A stretch of DNA of 18,115 nt from CAZQQN01 sp964549595 (GTDB lineage Bacteria; Bacteroidota; Bacteroidia; CAILMK01; CAYYUA01), in NCBI GenBank assembly GCA_964549595.1, contig CAZJWK010000055.1, positions 1 through 18,115 of the forward strand. Direction: 5' to 3'. The notes beneath the pieces were generated by a model. The model had not been told where the DNA came from. It worked only from the letters and a program-made list of their open reading frames with translations, and made no database searches. The position numbers and the translations under genes were made by a program. Every line of letters begins with the position of its first letter. Within the stretch, counting starts at the first letter, position 1. Shown piece after piece: positions 7,971 to 15,754 of the stretch.

Positions 7971-9209
7971 TCAGTTAGCAGGCCGATAGCTTAACTGCGA
8001 AATGCGTTCGGCTTCCAGGACCTCATTAGCAACCGCTAAAATGTCTTCAGCGGAAACCTTGTCAACCTTTTCAAAGAATTTTTCGGGATCGGGAATCATA
8101 TCATAGTCCAGTAAATTCCTTCCTAAAGTTTGCATCCAGGCCCCGTGGTTTTCCTGCATCATGGCATAATGGGCTTTTAATTGGCGTTTGGCCCGGTTTA
8201 GCTGAACCTTACCCAATTTCCTTGTCCTTATCGCTTTTAATTCCTTAAAAATCAAATCCAAACAGGGCTGAAGGTTTTCTTGATCAGCGGAAAAATCAAT
8301 AGTGAACAACCCCGTATCCTGATAAGGAATAAAGCTGGTATCAATCTGGTAAACATAACCATATTTTTCCCTTAAGCTCATGTTTAAACGGGAACTCATT
8401 CCGGCTCCTCCCAGGATGTTGTTTAAAAGAGAAAAAGCATATCGTTTTTCATCATTTCTTGAGTAAGCATAATTACCCAAAAGACAGTATGATTGATGAA
8501 AATCTTTTTTTCTTTCCAGAGCAAAAGGATGAACCGGATCCGGTTTTTGAAATCCCCCTTTTCCATTTTGAATGTTCAAAGGTTCAAGGTACTTTTTCAT
8601 CAGTCTGGAGAATTTTCGGGGGGACAGGTTTCCCACAAACACGGCAACCATATTATTTAGGCAGTAATTAGCCCGGTAAAATTCAACCAAATCATCCCTT
8701 TGAACGTTATTTAAACTTTCCCGTGTGCCAAGTATATTAAACCCCAGAGGGTGCTTAGGAAAAATGAGTTGGTGAAAATCATCCATCAGGCACTCTTCAG
8801 GAATATCCTCATACATATCGATTTCTTCCCGGATAACCTTTTTCTCCTTGTCCAATTCATTTTCAGGGAAAACCGGATTGAACAAAATATCCGAAAGTAA
8901 ATCCAATGAACGCTCGGCATGCCTGCTTAGCGTAGAAGTAAAATAAAAAGTTTTTTCCCTTGTGGTAAAGGCTTCAAGCTCCCCACCCACATTTTCTATC
9001 CTGTTTAAAATTTGGTAGGGTCTTCGTTTATGGGTTCCCTTAAAAGTACAGTGTTCGATTAGGTGAGAGACCCCATTGTTTTCAGGCGTTTCTTTTCTGG
9101 AACCACAATTGACCACAAAACCGGAATGCAAAAGTCGGGATTGGGGTATATGATGATGAATGACCCTTAGCCCATTGCCAAGTCGATAAACTTTTGGTTC
9201 AAATTTCAT
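7971..9209 (-). CDS. M16 family zinc peptidase (processing-peptidase type)
   Basis: A 412-residue member of the M16 (pitrilysin/MPP) family with both halves present. The inverted zinc motif H-L-I-E-H is at 49-53, followed by C-T-F-K-G-T. The third ligand is E129 in R-E-E-I-D, 76 residues after the second histidine as expected. The C-terminal half has the substrate-binding R...Y pattern in S-L-R-E-K-Y-G-Y-V-Y-Q. The size fits the single-chain, two-domain M16B type that works as a homodimer on peptides or presequence-like segments. No signal peptide is visible from the ATG at 9209, so it is predicted cytoplasmic, unlike the M28 and M1 enzymes nearby. It is the last gene of the minus-strand pssA cluster, 113 bases after the pterin dehydratase, and converges on the TPR gene. 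Confidence 0.92.
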   Translation of the reverse strand: MKFEPKVYRLGNGLRVIHHHIPQSRLLHSGFVVNCGSRKETPENNGVSHLIEHCTFKGTHKRRPYQILNRIENVGGELEAFTTREKTFYFTSTLSRHAERSLDLLSDILFNPVFPENELDKEKKVIREEIDMYEDIPEECLMDDFHQLIFPKHPLGFNILGTRESLNNVQRDDLVEFYRANYCLNNMVAVFVGNLSPRKFSRLMKKYLEPLNIQNGKGGFQKPDPVHPFALERKKDFHQSYCLLGNYAYSRNDEKRYAFSLLNNILGGAGMSSRLNMSLREKYGYVYQIDTSFIPYQDTGLFTIDFSADQENLQPCLDLIFKELKAIRTRKLGKVQLNRAKRQLKAHYAMMQENHGAWMQTLGRNLLDYDMIPDPEKFFEKVDKVSAEDILAVANEVLEAERISQLSYRPAN

Positions 9210-9322
9210 TGAAGGGAATCATTGTCAAAAGGTCATTTAAGAAAAGGCCATAGTCCATTGACGAAATGGACCCCTGTTTCAGCAAGCTCGATTGCAGGGT
9301 CTGAAAAACCGGGACAAAATCT

Positions 9323-9568
9323 TTATTGGTCCCCTGCCAATTGGTCCATAATCTCGGCCAATTTACGGTCTTTGTCAGTGACCGTACTTCCTGCTGAGTG
9401 GGTGGTTAATTCCACATGAACGGAATTGTAAACATTCTTCCATTCCGGGTGATGTTGCATTTTTTCAGCTTCAATAGCGCAACTGGTCATAAAGCCAAAA
9501 GCTTCGGTAAAATTCTTAAACTTAAAAGTTTTTTTAAGTTTATTGGATTCTTCTTGCCAATCACTCAT
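9323..9568 (-). CDS. Pterin-4a-carbinolamine dehydratase
   Basis: A small enzyme (81 residues from the ATG at 9568) that dehydrates 4a-hydroxytetrahydrobiopterin during pterin recycling. The family core is clear: E-K-M-Q-H-H-P-E-W (about 36-44) with the two active-site histidines, then N-V-Y-N-x-V (about 46-51), and a T-H-S-A-G-x-x-T-x-x-D stretch (about 57-67) with the third histidine. A TTG two codons upstream (9574) keeps the frame open, but the ATG is the natural start. The gene lies between the M28 peptidase (72 bases upstream) and the M16 peptidase, all on the minus strand. No phenylalanine hydroxylase is in the window, so the partner pathway is not shown here. Bacterial members are sometimes named phhB. 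Confidence 0.93.
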   Translation of the reverse strand: MSDWQEESNKLKKTFKFKNFTEAFGFMTSCAIEAEKMQHHPEWKNVYNSVHVELTTHSAGSTVTDKDRKLAEIMDQLAGDQ

Positions 9569-9639
9569 AAGCAACGTTTTTTAATTTATAGGATCAAAGC
9601 ACCTGATCACTCATCACAAAAAAATTAGTTAAGATATTT

Positions 9640-10983
9640 CTATCTCCTGCCTCTTCTCTTTTTGTTATAGCTTTCCACAAAATCAACAAATAAATTGAAG
9701 GCAGGTTCATACCCTGCATAGGAAAGGTTTTCGGGTTTGTCATTAACATCGTGATAATGGGGATAATCTTCTTGTAAATAACAGAAAAAGCATGGCACCT
9801 CATTTTTGTAAAAGAAATGATGATCACTGTTGGCTGCTTCACCCCTTTTATCCAAAGTGTCGAAATAGTTGCCTTTTTCATTAAGCTTCACGAGCTTATC
9901 AAATGCATCGTCAAAAACTTTTCCATTAACGGTCATCATACCATCTTTTCCAGTACCCATCATATCGAGATTGATCAAAAATTCAATTTTTTCGAGGCCC
10001 AACATGGGGTTATCCACAAATTGATGAGAACCTAATAAGCCGGCCTCCTCACCGGTAAAAGCGATAAACACTACTGAATAATCCGGAGTTTTACGTGAAC
10101 TTGTGAAATAACGGGCCAGGTTCAACATCATGGAAACCCCGCTTGCATTATCATTGGCCCCGGGAAAATAGGTCTCTGAACCCATTCGGCCCAAATGGTC
10201 GTAATGAGCCGTAAACACAATAAATGAGTCCGGATTCTCACGACCTTCAATATAGCTTACCACATTCTGGGTTTTTTCGGAAGTTTTAAAATTTTGCTTC
10301 ACGTTAATCGTTACCATTTGCGGACTATCCGGGAAAGCACTTCGCTTTGCTTCCATCACGGGATACTTCAGTGCTTCTGTGCTAGTGCCCCAGACCAGAT
10401 CATCAGAATGTAAGTAGATCAATGCGGAAGCACCCAAATCATTTTCCTTTATATCCTGGTAACGCTCATTATTCTTAAAATCAGCAAAGGAATCTTTATC
10501 AATGATGAGCGCCTTATTGTCTAAATCTTTATCATCCAGTTTATCATAGGCTTCTTCAGAATTGACATGCGCTTTCTTTAGTATTACTGGTGAGAGGTAC
10601 CGCCTGGTATCTGTTCCTCCGGAATTAGGTTTCACTAAAAAATCGGTACCGGGTTCTAATGGTCTCCCATTGACATTTAAAGTCATGGCCCCGGGAAAAG
10701 TGTTTACTTTAAAATAAAAGGGCTGAAAAAACTGGGACTTATTCCTGTACTTAAGTTTTTCCAACCGCATTTCCTTAAATTGCTTCCGGATGTACTTGGC
10801 TGCTTTTTCATCTCCATTGCCAACGTAACCTCTACCGTTCATGTCTGGAGCGCAAAGGTCTTTCACAACCTTTTTTCCATATTCCATAACACTTAAATCA
10901 TCACCCCTCTGAGCAAGAAGGTTATTGAAACAAAAACCGATTAATGCGGTAGAGAGCAGGATTTTGAATAACTTATTGTTCAT
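9640..10983 (-). CDS. Secreted M28 family zinc aminopeptidase
   Basis: A co-catalytic two-zinc aminopeptidase. The leader (basic N-terminus, hydrophobic core, L-L-A-Q cleavage-like site near residue 24 from the ATG at 10983) sends it to the periplasm or outside. In that 447-residue numbering the metal ligands are about H260 in A-H-Y-D-H, D278 in G-A-N-D-N-A-S-G, E312-E313 in T-G-E-E-A-G and D340 in N-L-D-M-M. A final histidine is in S-D-H-H-F-F near residue 396. A PA-like insert occupies roughly residues 125-230, before the peptidase core. Other in-frame starts are ATG 10989 and TTG 11007. All of these overlap the end of purS, so translation is probably coupled to it. The protein ends in a short basic tail. 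Role: trimming N-terminal residues from external peptides, by family. Confidence 0.9.
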   Translation of the reverse strand: MNNKLFKILLSTALIGFCFNNLLAQRGDDLSVMEYGKKVVKDLCAPDMNGRGYVGNGDEKAAKYIRKQFKEMRLEKLKYRNKSQFFQPFYFKVNTFPGAMTLNVNGRPLEPGTDFLVKPNSGGTDTRRYLSPVILKKAHVNSEEAYDKLDDKDLDNKALIIDKDSFADFKNNERYQDIKENDLGASALIYLHSDDLVWGTSTEALKYPVMEAKRSAFPDSPQMVTINVKQNFKTSEKTQNVVSYIEGRENPDSFIVFTAHYDHLGRMGSETYFPGANDNASGVSMMLNLARYFTSSRKTPDYSVVFIAFTGEEAGLLGSHQFVDNPMLGLEKIEFLINLDMMGTGKDGMMTVNGKVFDDAFDKLVKLNEKGNYFDTLDKRGEAANSDHHFFYKNEVPCFFCYLQEDYPHYHDVNDKPENLSYAGYEPAFNLFVDFVESYNKKRRGRR

Positions 10984-11224
10984 AAACATGGAATTTATAT
11001 TTTTCAATAACAGGGTTTACCAATAATTTTTTGCAGGCTTTATCTACCAAGGATTCAGCTTCTTCCTGGCTGTTTGCCTCTAAATTCATGGTCATATGCT
11101 TACCAATTCGGACATCTTCAACTTCCTTAAGGGAAAGGTTATGCAATCCACTTGCAACGACCTTACCCTGTGGATCCAGCAACTCATCCAATGGCATGAC
11201 ATCAATTTCGGCTTTAAATTTCAT
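10973..11224 (-). CDS. purS: Phosphoribosylformylglycinamidine synthase subunit PurS
   Basis: The small subunit of FGAM synthase, the fourth step of purine synthesis. It bridges PurL (synthetase) and PurQ (glutaminase). At 83 residues it has the standard PurS size and pattern: a starting beta strand K-F-K-A-E-I-D-V, then L-D-P-Q-G-K (16-21), the L-G/N-L block near 29, V-x-x-V-R-I-G-K (about 36-43), and the conserved helix with the final L-V-N-P-V-I-E-K-Y. Its ATG overlaps the pssA stop by four bases (ATGA), and its own end overlaps the M28 peptidase start. It is therefore embedded in a co-translated unit. Neither purL nor purQ is in the window. A separate PurS implies the small-PurL form of the enzyme elsewhere in the genome. 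Confidence 0.92.
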   Translation of the reverse strand: MKFKAEIDVMPLDELLDPQGKVVASGLHNLSLKEVEDVRIGKHMTMNLEANSQEEAESLVDKACKKLLVNPVIEKYKFHVYEQ

Positions 11225-11967
11225 GTTAATTGCTTTTGAAATACCATCGAAACCATTATATACAAAATGAAAATTATGGGAATTGCTACAAAGTACAAAA
11301 ACACAAACAAAATTATAGAAATTAAACTAAAAATGATCTGCACCTGGTAACCTGACCACTGAAGCCCACTTAATTTAAGGCTGAACATAGGGATGTTGGA
11401 AACCATTAACAATGGGACAATGACCATAATGCCCATTAAAAGCCAAGGGTTTAAAACCCACTCAGCAAGGTAAAAAGTTTTATAACCCAACAAAAGAAGG
11501 TCATATTCGATGATCAGTGGCAAAGAGGCAACAAAAAGGCCGGCAGCAGGGCAAGGCACCCCTAAAAATGCTTTCATGGATTGATCAGGCCTTAAATTAA
11601 ATTTAGCCAAACGGTAGGCAGCACCAACCGGAAATAGGAGGCCGAGCAAGCCCAAAACAGGAATATTCAGAAAATATTCAAACCTTATCCAATTCGCGTT
11701 GGTTTCAATCAATAAGAAAAGAAGAATCATGCCCGGTAAAACACCAAAGCTTATCAAATCGGCAAAGGAATCCAATTGTTCTCCTATCCTGCTTTGCAGC
11801 CCTAACCATCTCGCAATTAAGCCATCAAACAAATCAAAGAAAGCTGCTGCAAAAACCAGAAAAGCCGCTGTTTCCAAATCACCATGAATCACATTCATGG
11901 CCCCTAAAAAACCACAGCATAAATTGGCAAAAGTGACGGTATTGGGAATGTACCTTTCTATTTTCAT
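11221..11967 (-). CDS. pssA: CDP-diacylglycerol-serine O-phosphatidyltransferase
   Basis: Makes phosphatidylserine from CDP-diacylglycerol and serine in the inner membrane, the first step to phosphatidylethanolamine. The CDP-alcohol phosphatidyltransferase signature is complete: D45, D48-G49, A52-R53, G62, D66 and D70, with D70 the catalytic-base position and the aspartates binding metal. About seven or eight hydrophobic segments fill the 248 residues, the usual size for the membrane-type (class II) enzyme of Gram-positives and Bacteroidota. The N-terminal I-P-N-x-V-T-x-A-N-L-C-C-G stretch is also typical of PssA rather than PgsA. It heads the minus-strand cluster with a promoter at 11996-12023, and its stop overlaps the purS ATG. 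Confidence 0.92.
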   Translation of the reverse strand: MKIERYIPNTVTFANLCCGFLGAMNVIHGDLETAAFLVFAAAFFDLFDGLIARWLGLQSRIGEQLDSFADLISFGVLPGMILLFLLIETNANWIRFEYFLNIPVLGLLGLLFPVGAAYRLAKFNLRPDQSMKAFLGVPCPAAGLFVASLPLIIEYDLLLLGYKTFYLAEWVLNPWLLMGIMVIVPLLMVSNIPMFSLKLSGLQWSGYQVQIIFSLISIILFVFLYFVAIPIIFILYIMVSMVFQKQLT

Positions 11968-11995
11968 GAACTTTTTAACATCCTTGACCCGTGAA

Positions 11996-12023
11996 CAAAA
12001 TTAGGAAATATCTTGAATCCCAA
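11996..12023 (-). promoter_or_regulatory. Bacteroidota-type promoter for the pssA cluster
   Basis: The minus strand reads TTG (12023-12021), 17 bases, then TAATTTTG (12003-11996). The -7 part is an exact TAnnTTTG match, and the spacing suits the -33/-7 promoter of the Bacteroidota primary sigma factor. Transcription would start near 11989, giving a leader of about 22 bases to the pssA ATG at 11967. It sits just after the metallophosphoesterase stop, which suggests that pssA does not depend on that gene's transcript. Confidence 0.6.
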
Positions 12024-12044
12024 AACCCTTCCTTAATGGAAAGT

Positions 12045-12914
12045 TTACAACCTTCCCAATTCCAAAACGGTGATTTCAGGATATACACCAATGCGAGCCG
12101 GAAAGCCAAAAAATCCTAAGCCCCGGTTTACGTACAAATATTGATTGCGTTTGTGGTATAAGCCGGCCCAATGCTTGTAAACCATTTTAGCTGGGCTCAT
12201 CTTGAATTTGGTGAAGTCAAAACCGAACTGCATGCCGTGCGTATGGCCTGAAAAAGTCAAATCAATATCGGAATAATCTTTAATCACCACTTTATTCCAA
12301 TGCGTAGGATCATGGGATAGTAACATTTTGAAAGGATAACCCCCTAAACCTTGGTAAGCCTTTGCCAAATCTCCGTAACTATAAAATCGTTTAAAAGCGC
12401 TCCAATTATCCACCCCCATTAAGGCAATGGAATCCCCTTCTTTTTCCAAAATCGTATTGGTGTTGCGCAATAAATGCCAACCCAATTGCTTATGAACATC
12501 TATCATGGAATTAAGGTTATTTTCCCATTCCTCATCATTATCCCATTCCCGATAATTTCCGTAATCATGATTACCTAAAATGGAATATATACCCTGGTCA
12601 GCTTGAATCCGATTTAACGTTTCCAGATAAGGTTTGACCTCTTCGGTTTCATAATTAACCAAGTCCCCGGTAAAGAAAATGGCATCGGGTTTTTGCTTAT
12701 TAATAAGTTCCACAGCTTCCTGCAAAGGCTTAATGGAAAGGAAACTACCCAGGTGAAAATCAGAAATATGCACAATCTTAAAATGTTCAAAAGCCTTGGG
12801 TAAATGGTCAAAATCCAGGCGGATTCGTTTTACTTTATAATTGTAAGCGCCTTTCATTGCACCATATATCATTGAAAAGAAAGGAGCGGGTGGTATTTTT
12901 CCGGAAGAAGACAC
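12045..12914 (-). CDS. Calcineurin-like metallophosphoesterase, N-terminally short
   Basis: A YkuE-type metallophosphoesterase with all metal-binding motifs: D52-x-H54, G-D84, G-N-H116-D117, H201-D202 and G-H224-T-H226. It should hydrolyse a phosphoester with a two-metal centre; the natural substrate of this group is poorly defined. The core is intact from about residue 25. The residues before it (P-F-F-S-M-I-Y-G-A-M-K-G-x-Y-N-Y-K-V) resemble the linker that, in Bacteroidota relatives of about 400 residues as I recall them, follows an N-terminal membrane region. That region is missing here. The only start that fits is GTG at 12914, because an in-frame stop lies at 12963-12965. The protein therefore lacks an obvious membrane anchor. 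A possible promoter lies just upstream. Confidence 0.85.
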   Translation of the reverse strand: MSSSGKIPPAPFFSMIYGAMKGAYNYKVKRIRLDFDHLPKAFEHFKIVHISDFHLGSFLSIKPLQEAVELINKQKPDAIFFTGDLVNYETEEVKPYLETLNRIQADQGIYSILGNHDYGNYREWDNDEEWENNLNSMIDVHKQLGWHLLRNTNTILEKEGDSIALMGVDNWSAFKRFYSYGDLAKAYQGLGGYPFKMLLSHDPTHWNKVVIKDYSDIDLTFSGHTHGMQFGFDFTKFKMSPAKMVYKHWAGLYHKRNQYLYVNRGLGFFGFPARIGVYPEITVLELGRL

Positions 12915-12967
12915 GACAGATTGATCTTTGTTGGTAGACAGTGCAAAATAAATGCAGCCTTCTTAAA

Positions 12968-12999
12968 CAAATTTAGTTTGGCTGGTCAAATCGTTACAA
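12968..12999 (-). promoter_or_regulatory. Possible promoter for the metallophosphoesterase
   Basis: The minus strand has TTG (12999-12997), 21 bases, then TAAATTTG (12975-12968), an exact TAnnTTTG match. Transcription would start near 12961. That leaves a leader of about 47 bases to the GTG start at 12914 and excludes a longer protein. It lies in the 129-base space shared with the divergent M1 gene. Confidence 0.4.
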
Positions 13000-13043
13000 T
13001 TAAGCCATTTTCGTAACTACAAAACCTTCCGGAAAACAACGTT

Positions 13044-14723
13044 ATGCAAACCTTCAGTATTAAACAAAATCTTTCCTTATCAAGATTAATTTTATTGGTT
13101 TTTGCTTTTTTACACTTCACCCATCCGATCATAGGACAGGAGTTTTTCAACGATTATACTTTTTCCCGCTATGATTCCTTAAGGGGTGCCTTAAATCCTA
13201 TGCGAACTTGTTATGACGTCAACTTTTATGATCTGAACCTAAAGGTCAATCCGGGTAAGAAGGCCATTAAGGGTTACAATACCATTCATTTTACAGCGCA
13301 ATCGACCTTTGACACCCTTCAAATAGACTTGTTCAATAACCTCGCTATAGATAGCATTGTTTTTAATGGGAAACATCTTGAATACGTAAGAGATAGTCAT
13401 TTTGTTTTTGTGGTATTTCCGAAACCGGTTAAAAAGGGCTTTCAGGGCAATTTTTCTGTGCACTACGGAGGTAAACCGGTTGTGGCCCCTAATCCACCAT
13501 GGGATGGGGGATTCGTCTGGAATAAGGATGAGAAAGGACGATACTGGATAGGCGTGGCTTGCGAAGGTACCGGTGCCAGCCTTTGGTGGCCGAATAAGGA
13601 CCATTTGTCCGAAGAACCCGATAGCATGGCTATTACCTGCCAAGTGCCTGATAACCTGATGTGTGTAGCCAATGGGGATCTGAGAAGCAAAAAGGCTTTA
13701 AATGGCAATTATGAGGCTTACCATTGGTTTGTGGAAAACCCGATCGATAACTACAACGTAACCCTGAATATTGCCGATTACAGGCATTTTCGGAATTATT
13801 TCAAAAGCAAAGGTTCCGTAGACAGCTTCCCTTTGGATTATTATGTGTTGCCTTATAACCTATCAGAAGCCAAAAAACATTTTCAGCAGGTACCCGAAAT
13901 GTTAAATTGTTTTGAAAAATTTTTTGGCCCTTATCCTTTTCCGGAAGATGGGTATGCCCTGGTAGAAACCCCTTATTGGGGAATGGAACATCAAAGTGCC
14001 ATTGCTTATGGCAATGACTACCGCAATAATCGTTGGGGTTTTGATTACATCATCGTGCATGAAACAGGTCATGAATGGTGGGGCAATAGCGTGAGTACAA
14101 GGGACCATGGCGCATTATGGATCCACGAATCCTTTACTACTTACATGGAGTCGCTTTATGTAGAATGCCGGTATGACTCCCAAAAAGCCATAAAATACCT
14201 TCAATCCCAAAAAGAACGTATTCGAAATCAACATCCCATTCTGGGCCCTACTCAGGTCAATTATAACCAATGGCCTGCTTCGGACATGTATTACAAAGGA
14301 GCCTGGATGTTACACACCCTCCGTAACAGCATCAACAACGATTCCCTTTGGTTTAGCATTCTTAAGGGTTTGACATCCAATTTTTACCACTCGGTGGTCA
14401 ATTCAGATTCTATTATCCATTATATCAATCAAAGAACGCCAAAGGATTATACAAATTTTTTCAGGCAGTACCTAAAATTCCCGGATCCCCCCATTTTTTA
14501 TTACAAAATTGAAAATATAAATGGCCAACATAAACTGCATTATGCCTGGAAAGCCAATACCGACACATACAACTATCCCTTAATGATAAAGATTAATATC
14601 AATGGCAAAACCACAAGAATTAATCCCACTAAGGAATGGCAATCCATTAAATGGCCTGAAAAAATCAAAACCCTAAAAGTCCGGAATGATGCTTTTTATG
14701 TGAAAAGTAAGAAGATTAAGTAG
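13044..14723 (+). CDS. Secreted M1 family metallopeptidase
   Basis: A zinc aminopeptidase of the M1 (gluzincin) family. The zinc site is complete: H339-E340-x-x-H343 in H-E-T-G-H-E-W-W-G and E362, 19 residues after the second histidine. The exopeptidase motif appears as G-M-E-H-Q (313-317) instead of the usual G-x-M-E-N. The proton-donor tyrosine is probably in M-Y-Y-K-G-A-W near residue 415. A signal peptide is likely (hydrophobic 13-26, I-I-G-Q at about 29-32). The order is an N-terminal beta-saddle domain (about 50-240), the catalytic domain (about 250-470) and a short C-terminal beta region. At 559 residues it lacks the large alpha-helical C-terminal domain of PepN-like enzymes. It ends in an 8-base tail-to-tail overlap with the threonine aldolase gene and is divergent from the metallophosphoesterase. 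Confidence 0.92.
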   Translation: MQTFSIKQNLSLSRLILLVFAFLHFTHPIIGQEFFNDYTFSRYDSLRGALNPMRTCYDVNFYDLNLKVNPGKKAIKGYNTIHFTAQSTFDTLQIDLFNNLAIDSIVFNGKHLEYVRDSHFVFVVFPKPVKKGFQGNFSVHYGGKPVVAPNPPWDGGFVWNKDEKGRYWIGVACEGTGASLWWPNKDHLSEEPDSMAITCQVPDNLMCVANGDLRSKKALNGNYEAYHWFVENPIDNYNVTLNIADYRHFRNYFKSKGSVDSFPLDYYVLPYNLSEAKKHFQQVPEMLNCFEKFFGPYPFPEDGYALVETPYWGMEHQSAIAYGNDYRNNRWGFDYIIVHETGHEWWGNSVSTRDHGALWIHESFTTYMESLYVECRYDSQKAIKYLQSQKERIRNQHPILGPTQVNYNQWPASDMYYKGAWMLHTLRNSINNDSLWFSILKGLTSNFYHSVVNSDSIIHYINQRTPKDYTNFFRQYLKFPDPPIFYYKIENINGQHKLHYAWKANTDTYNYPLMIKININGKTTRINPTKEWQSIKWPEKIKTLKVRNDAFYVKSKKIK

Positions 14724-15744
14724 GCACCGATAGGGCTTCGATGGCATGGATGGCCTTTTCCAGAGCCTCTTGATCAATATCCAGGTGGGTTACCATTCTG
14801 ATTTTCTGGCCTCCAAATGGCACAACTTTAATATCCATCGCTTTAAGATTTTCCAGCACCTCATTCACTTCAATTTCCGGTTTTAGTTCTGCCACGACAA
14901 TATTGGTTTCAACCGGAAGGACATGGGCTACCCAGTCGGCCTTATTAAGGGCCATTTCAATTTTTCGGGCTTTAATATGGTCCTGTTCCAAACGTTCTAC
15001 ATGGTGATCCAGGGCATAAATGCCGGCCGCTGCCAAATAACCGGCCTGACGCATACCACCGCCCATAAGCTTCCTAAATCGTAAAATCTTGTCAATAAAT
15101 CTTTGGTCCCCTATGATTAAGGATCCAACGGGTGCACCCAAACCCTTTGATAAGCAGATGGAAACACTGTCAAATAAAGCCCCGAATTGCTCAGGTTTTT
15201 GATTATGGGCTATTAAGGCATTGAATAACCTTGCACCGTCCAGGTGAAAACGCAAATGGTTTGTCCGGCAAACCTCGTTTATGGCTTTCAAAGTATCTAA
15301 AGACCAACAACTTCCGCCACCGTGGTTGGAAGTGTTCTCAGCCGCTACAACCCGGGATTGAGGCTTATGTACATCCTTAGGATTTACCGCTTCACGGACC
15401 GCTTTTGCCTGAAAAGTACCACGATTATCTTCCAGCGGATAGACGGATAACCCTGAATTAAAAGCAGGAGCTCCGCCTTCATAACGGTAAACATGGGCAT
15501 TACGTGCACATATTATTTCTTCTCCGGGTTGGGAATGAGCCTTCAGGGCCAATTGGTTAGTCATTGTTCCTGAAGGGCAAAACAAAGCCGACTCCTTATT
15601 GAACATATCGGCAGCTTTATCTTCCAGGGCTTGAACAGTCGGATCTTCCCTGAACACATCATCCCCTACCTCGGCTTCTATCATGGCCTCCTTCATACCC
15701 TGAGTAGGCTTAGTTACCGTATCACTTCTTAAATCAATCATCAT
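14716..15744 (-). CDS. ltaE: Low-specificity threonine aldolase
   Basis: A PLP enzyme that splits L-threonine or L-allo-threonine into glycine and acetaldehyde. Seen in the 342 residues: the family N-terminus D-L-R-S-D-T-V-T-K-P (4-13), the V-G-D-D-V-F-x-E-D-P-T block (26-36), the P-S-G-T-M-T-N-Q cofactor loop (57-64), E136-N137, the D169-G-A-R172 motif, and the Schiff-base lysine K200 in C-L-S-K-G-L-G-A-P-V-G-S. Two ATG codons lie in tandem at the start; either is possible. The stop of the rhomboid gene lies 10 bases upstream, so the two are probably one transcript. The glycine/serine link to pssA is only circumstantial. Confidence 0.94.
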   Translation of the reverse strand: MMIDLRSDTVTKPTQGMKEAMIEAEVGDDVFREDPTVQALEDKAADMFNKESALFCPSGTMTNQLALKAHSQPGEEIICARNAHVYRYEGGAPAFNSGLSVYPLEDNRGTFQAKAVREAVNPKDVHKPQSRVVAAENTSNHGGGSCWSLDTLKAINEVCRTNHLRFHLDGARLFNALIAHNQKPEQFGALFDSVSICLSKGLGAPVGSLIIGDQRFIDKILRFRKLMGGGMRQAGYLAAAGIYALDHHVERLEQDHIKARKIEMALNKADWVAHVLPVETNIVVAELKPEIEVNEVLENLKAMDIKVVPFGGQKIRMVTHLDIDQEALEKAIHAIEALSVPT

Positions 15745-15754
15745 TCATAATTTT

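Noticed and set aside
9199..9322. An additional gene between the pterin dehydratase and the M16 peptidase
   Set aside because: A minus-strand frame of roughly 45 codons is open here but lacks a start before its last 19 codons and resembles no known protein.
9594..9881. 95-codon minus-strand frame at the 3' end of the M28 gene
   Set aside because: It is a shifted reading of the M28 coding region, where the final zinc-ligand region is intact in the real frame, so it does not indicate a frameshift.
13239..13643. 134-codon minus-strand frame inside the M1 peptidase gene
   Set aside because: The plus strand encodes a complete M1 enzyme there; the antisense frame has no recognisable domain.
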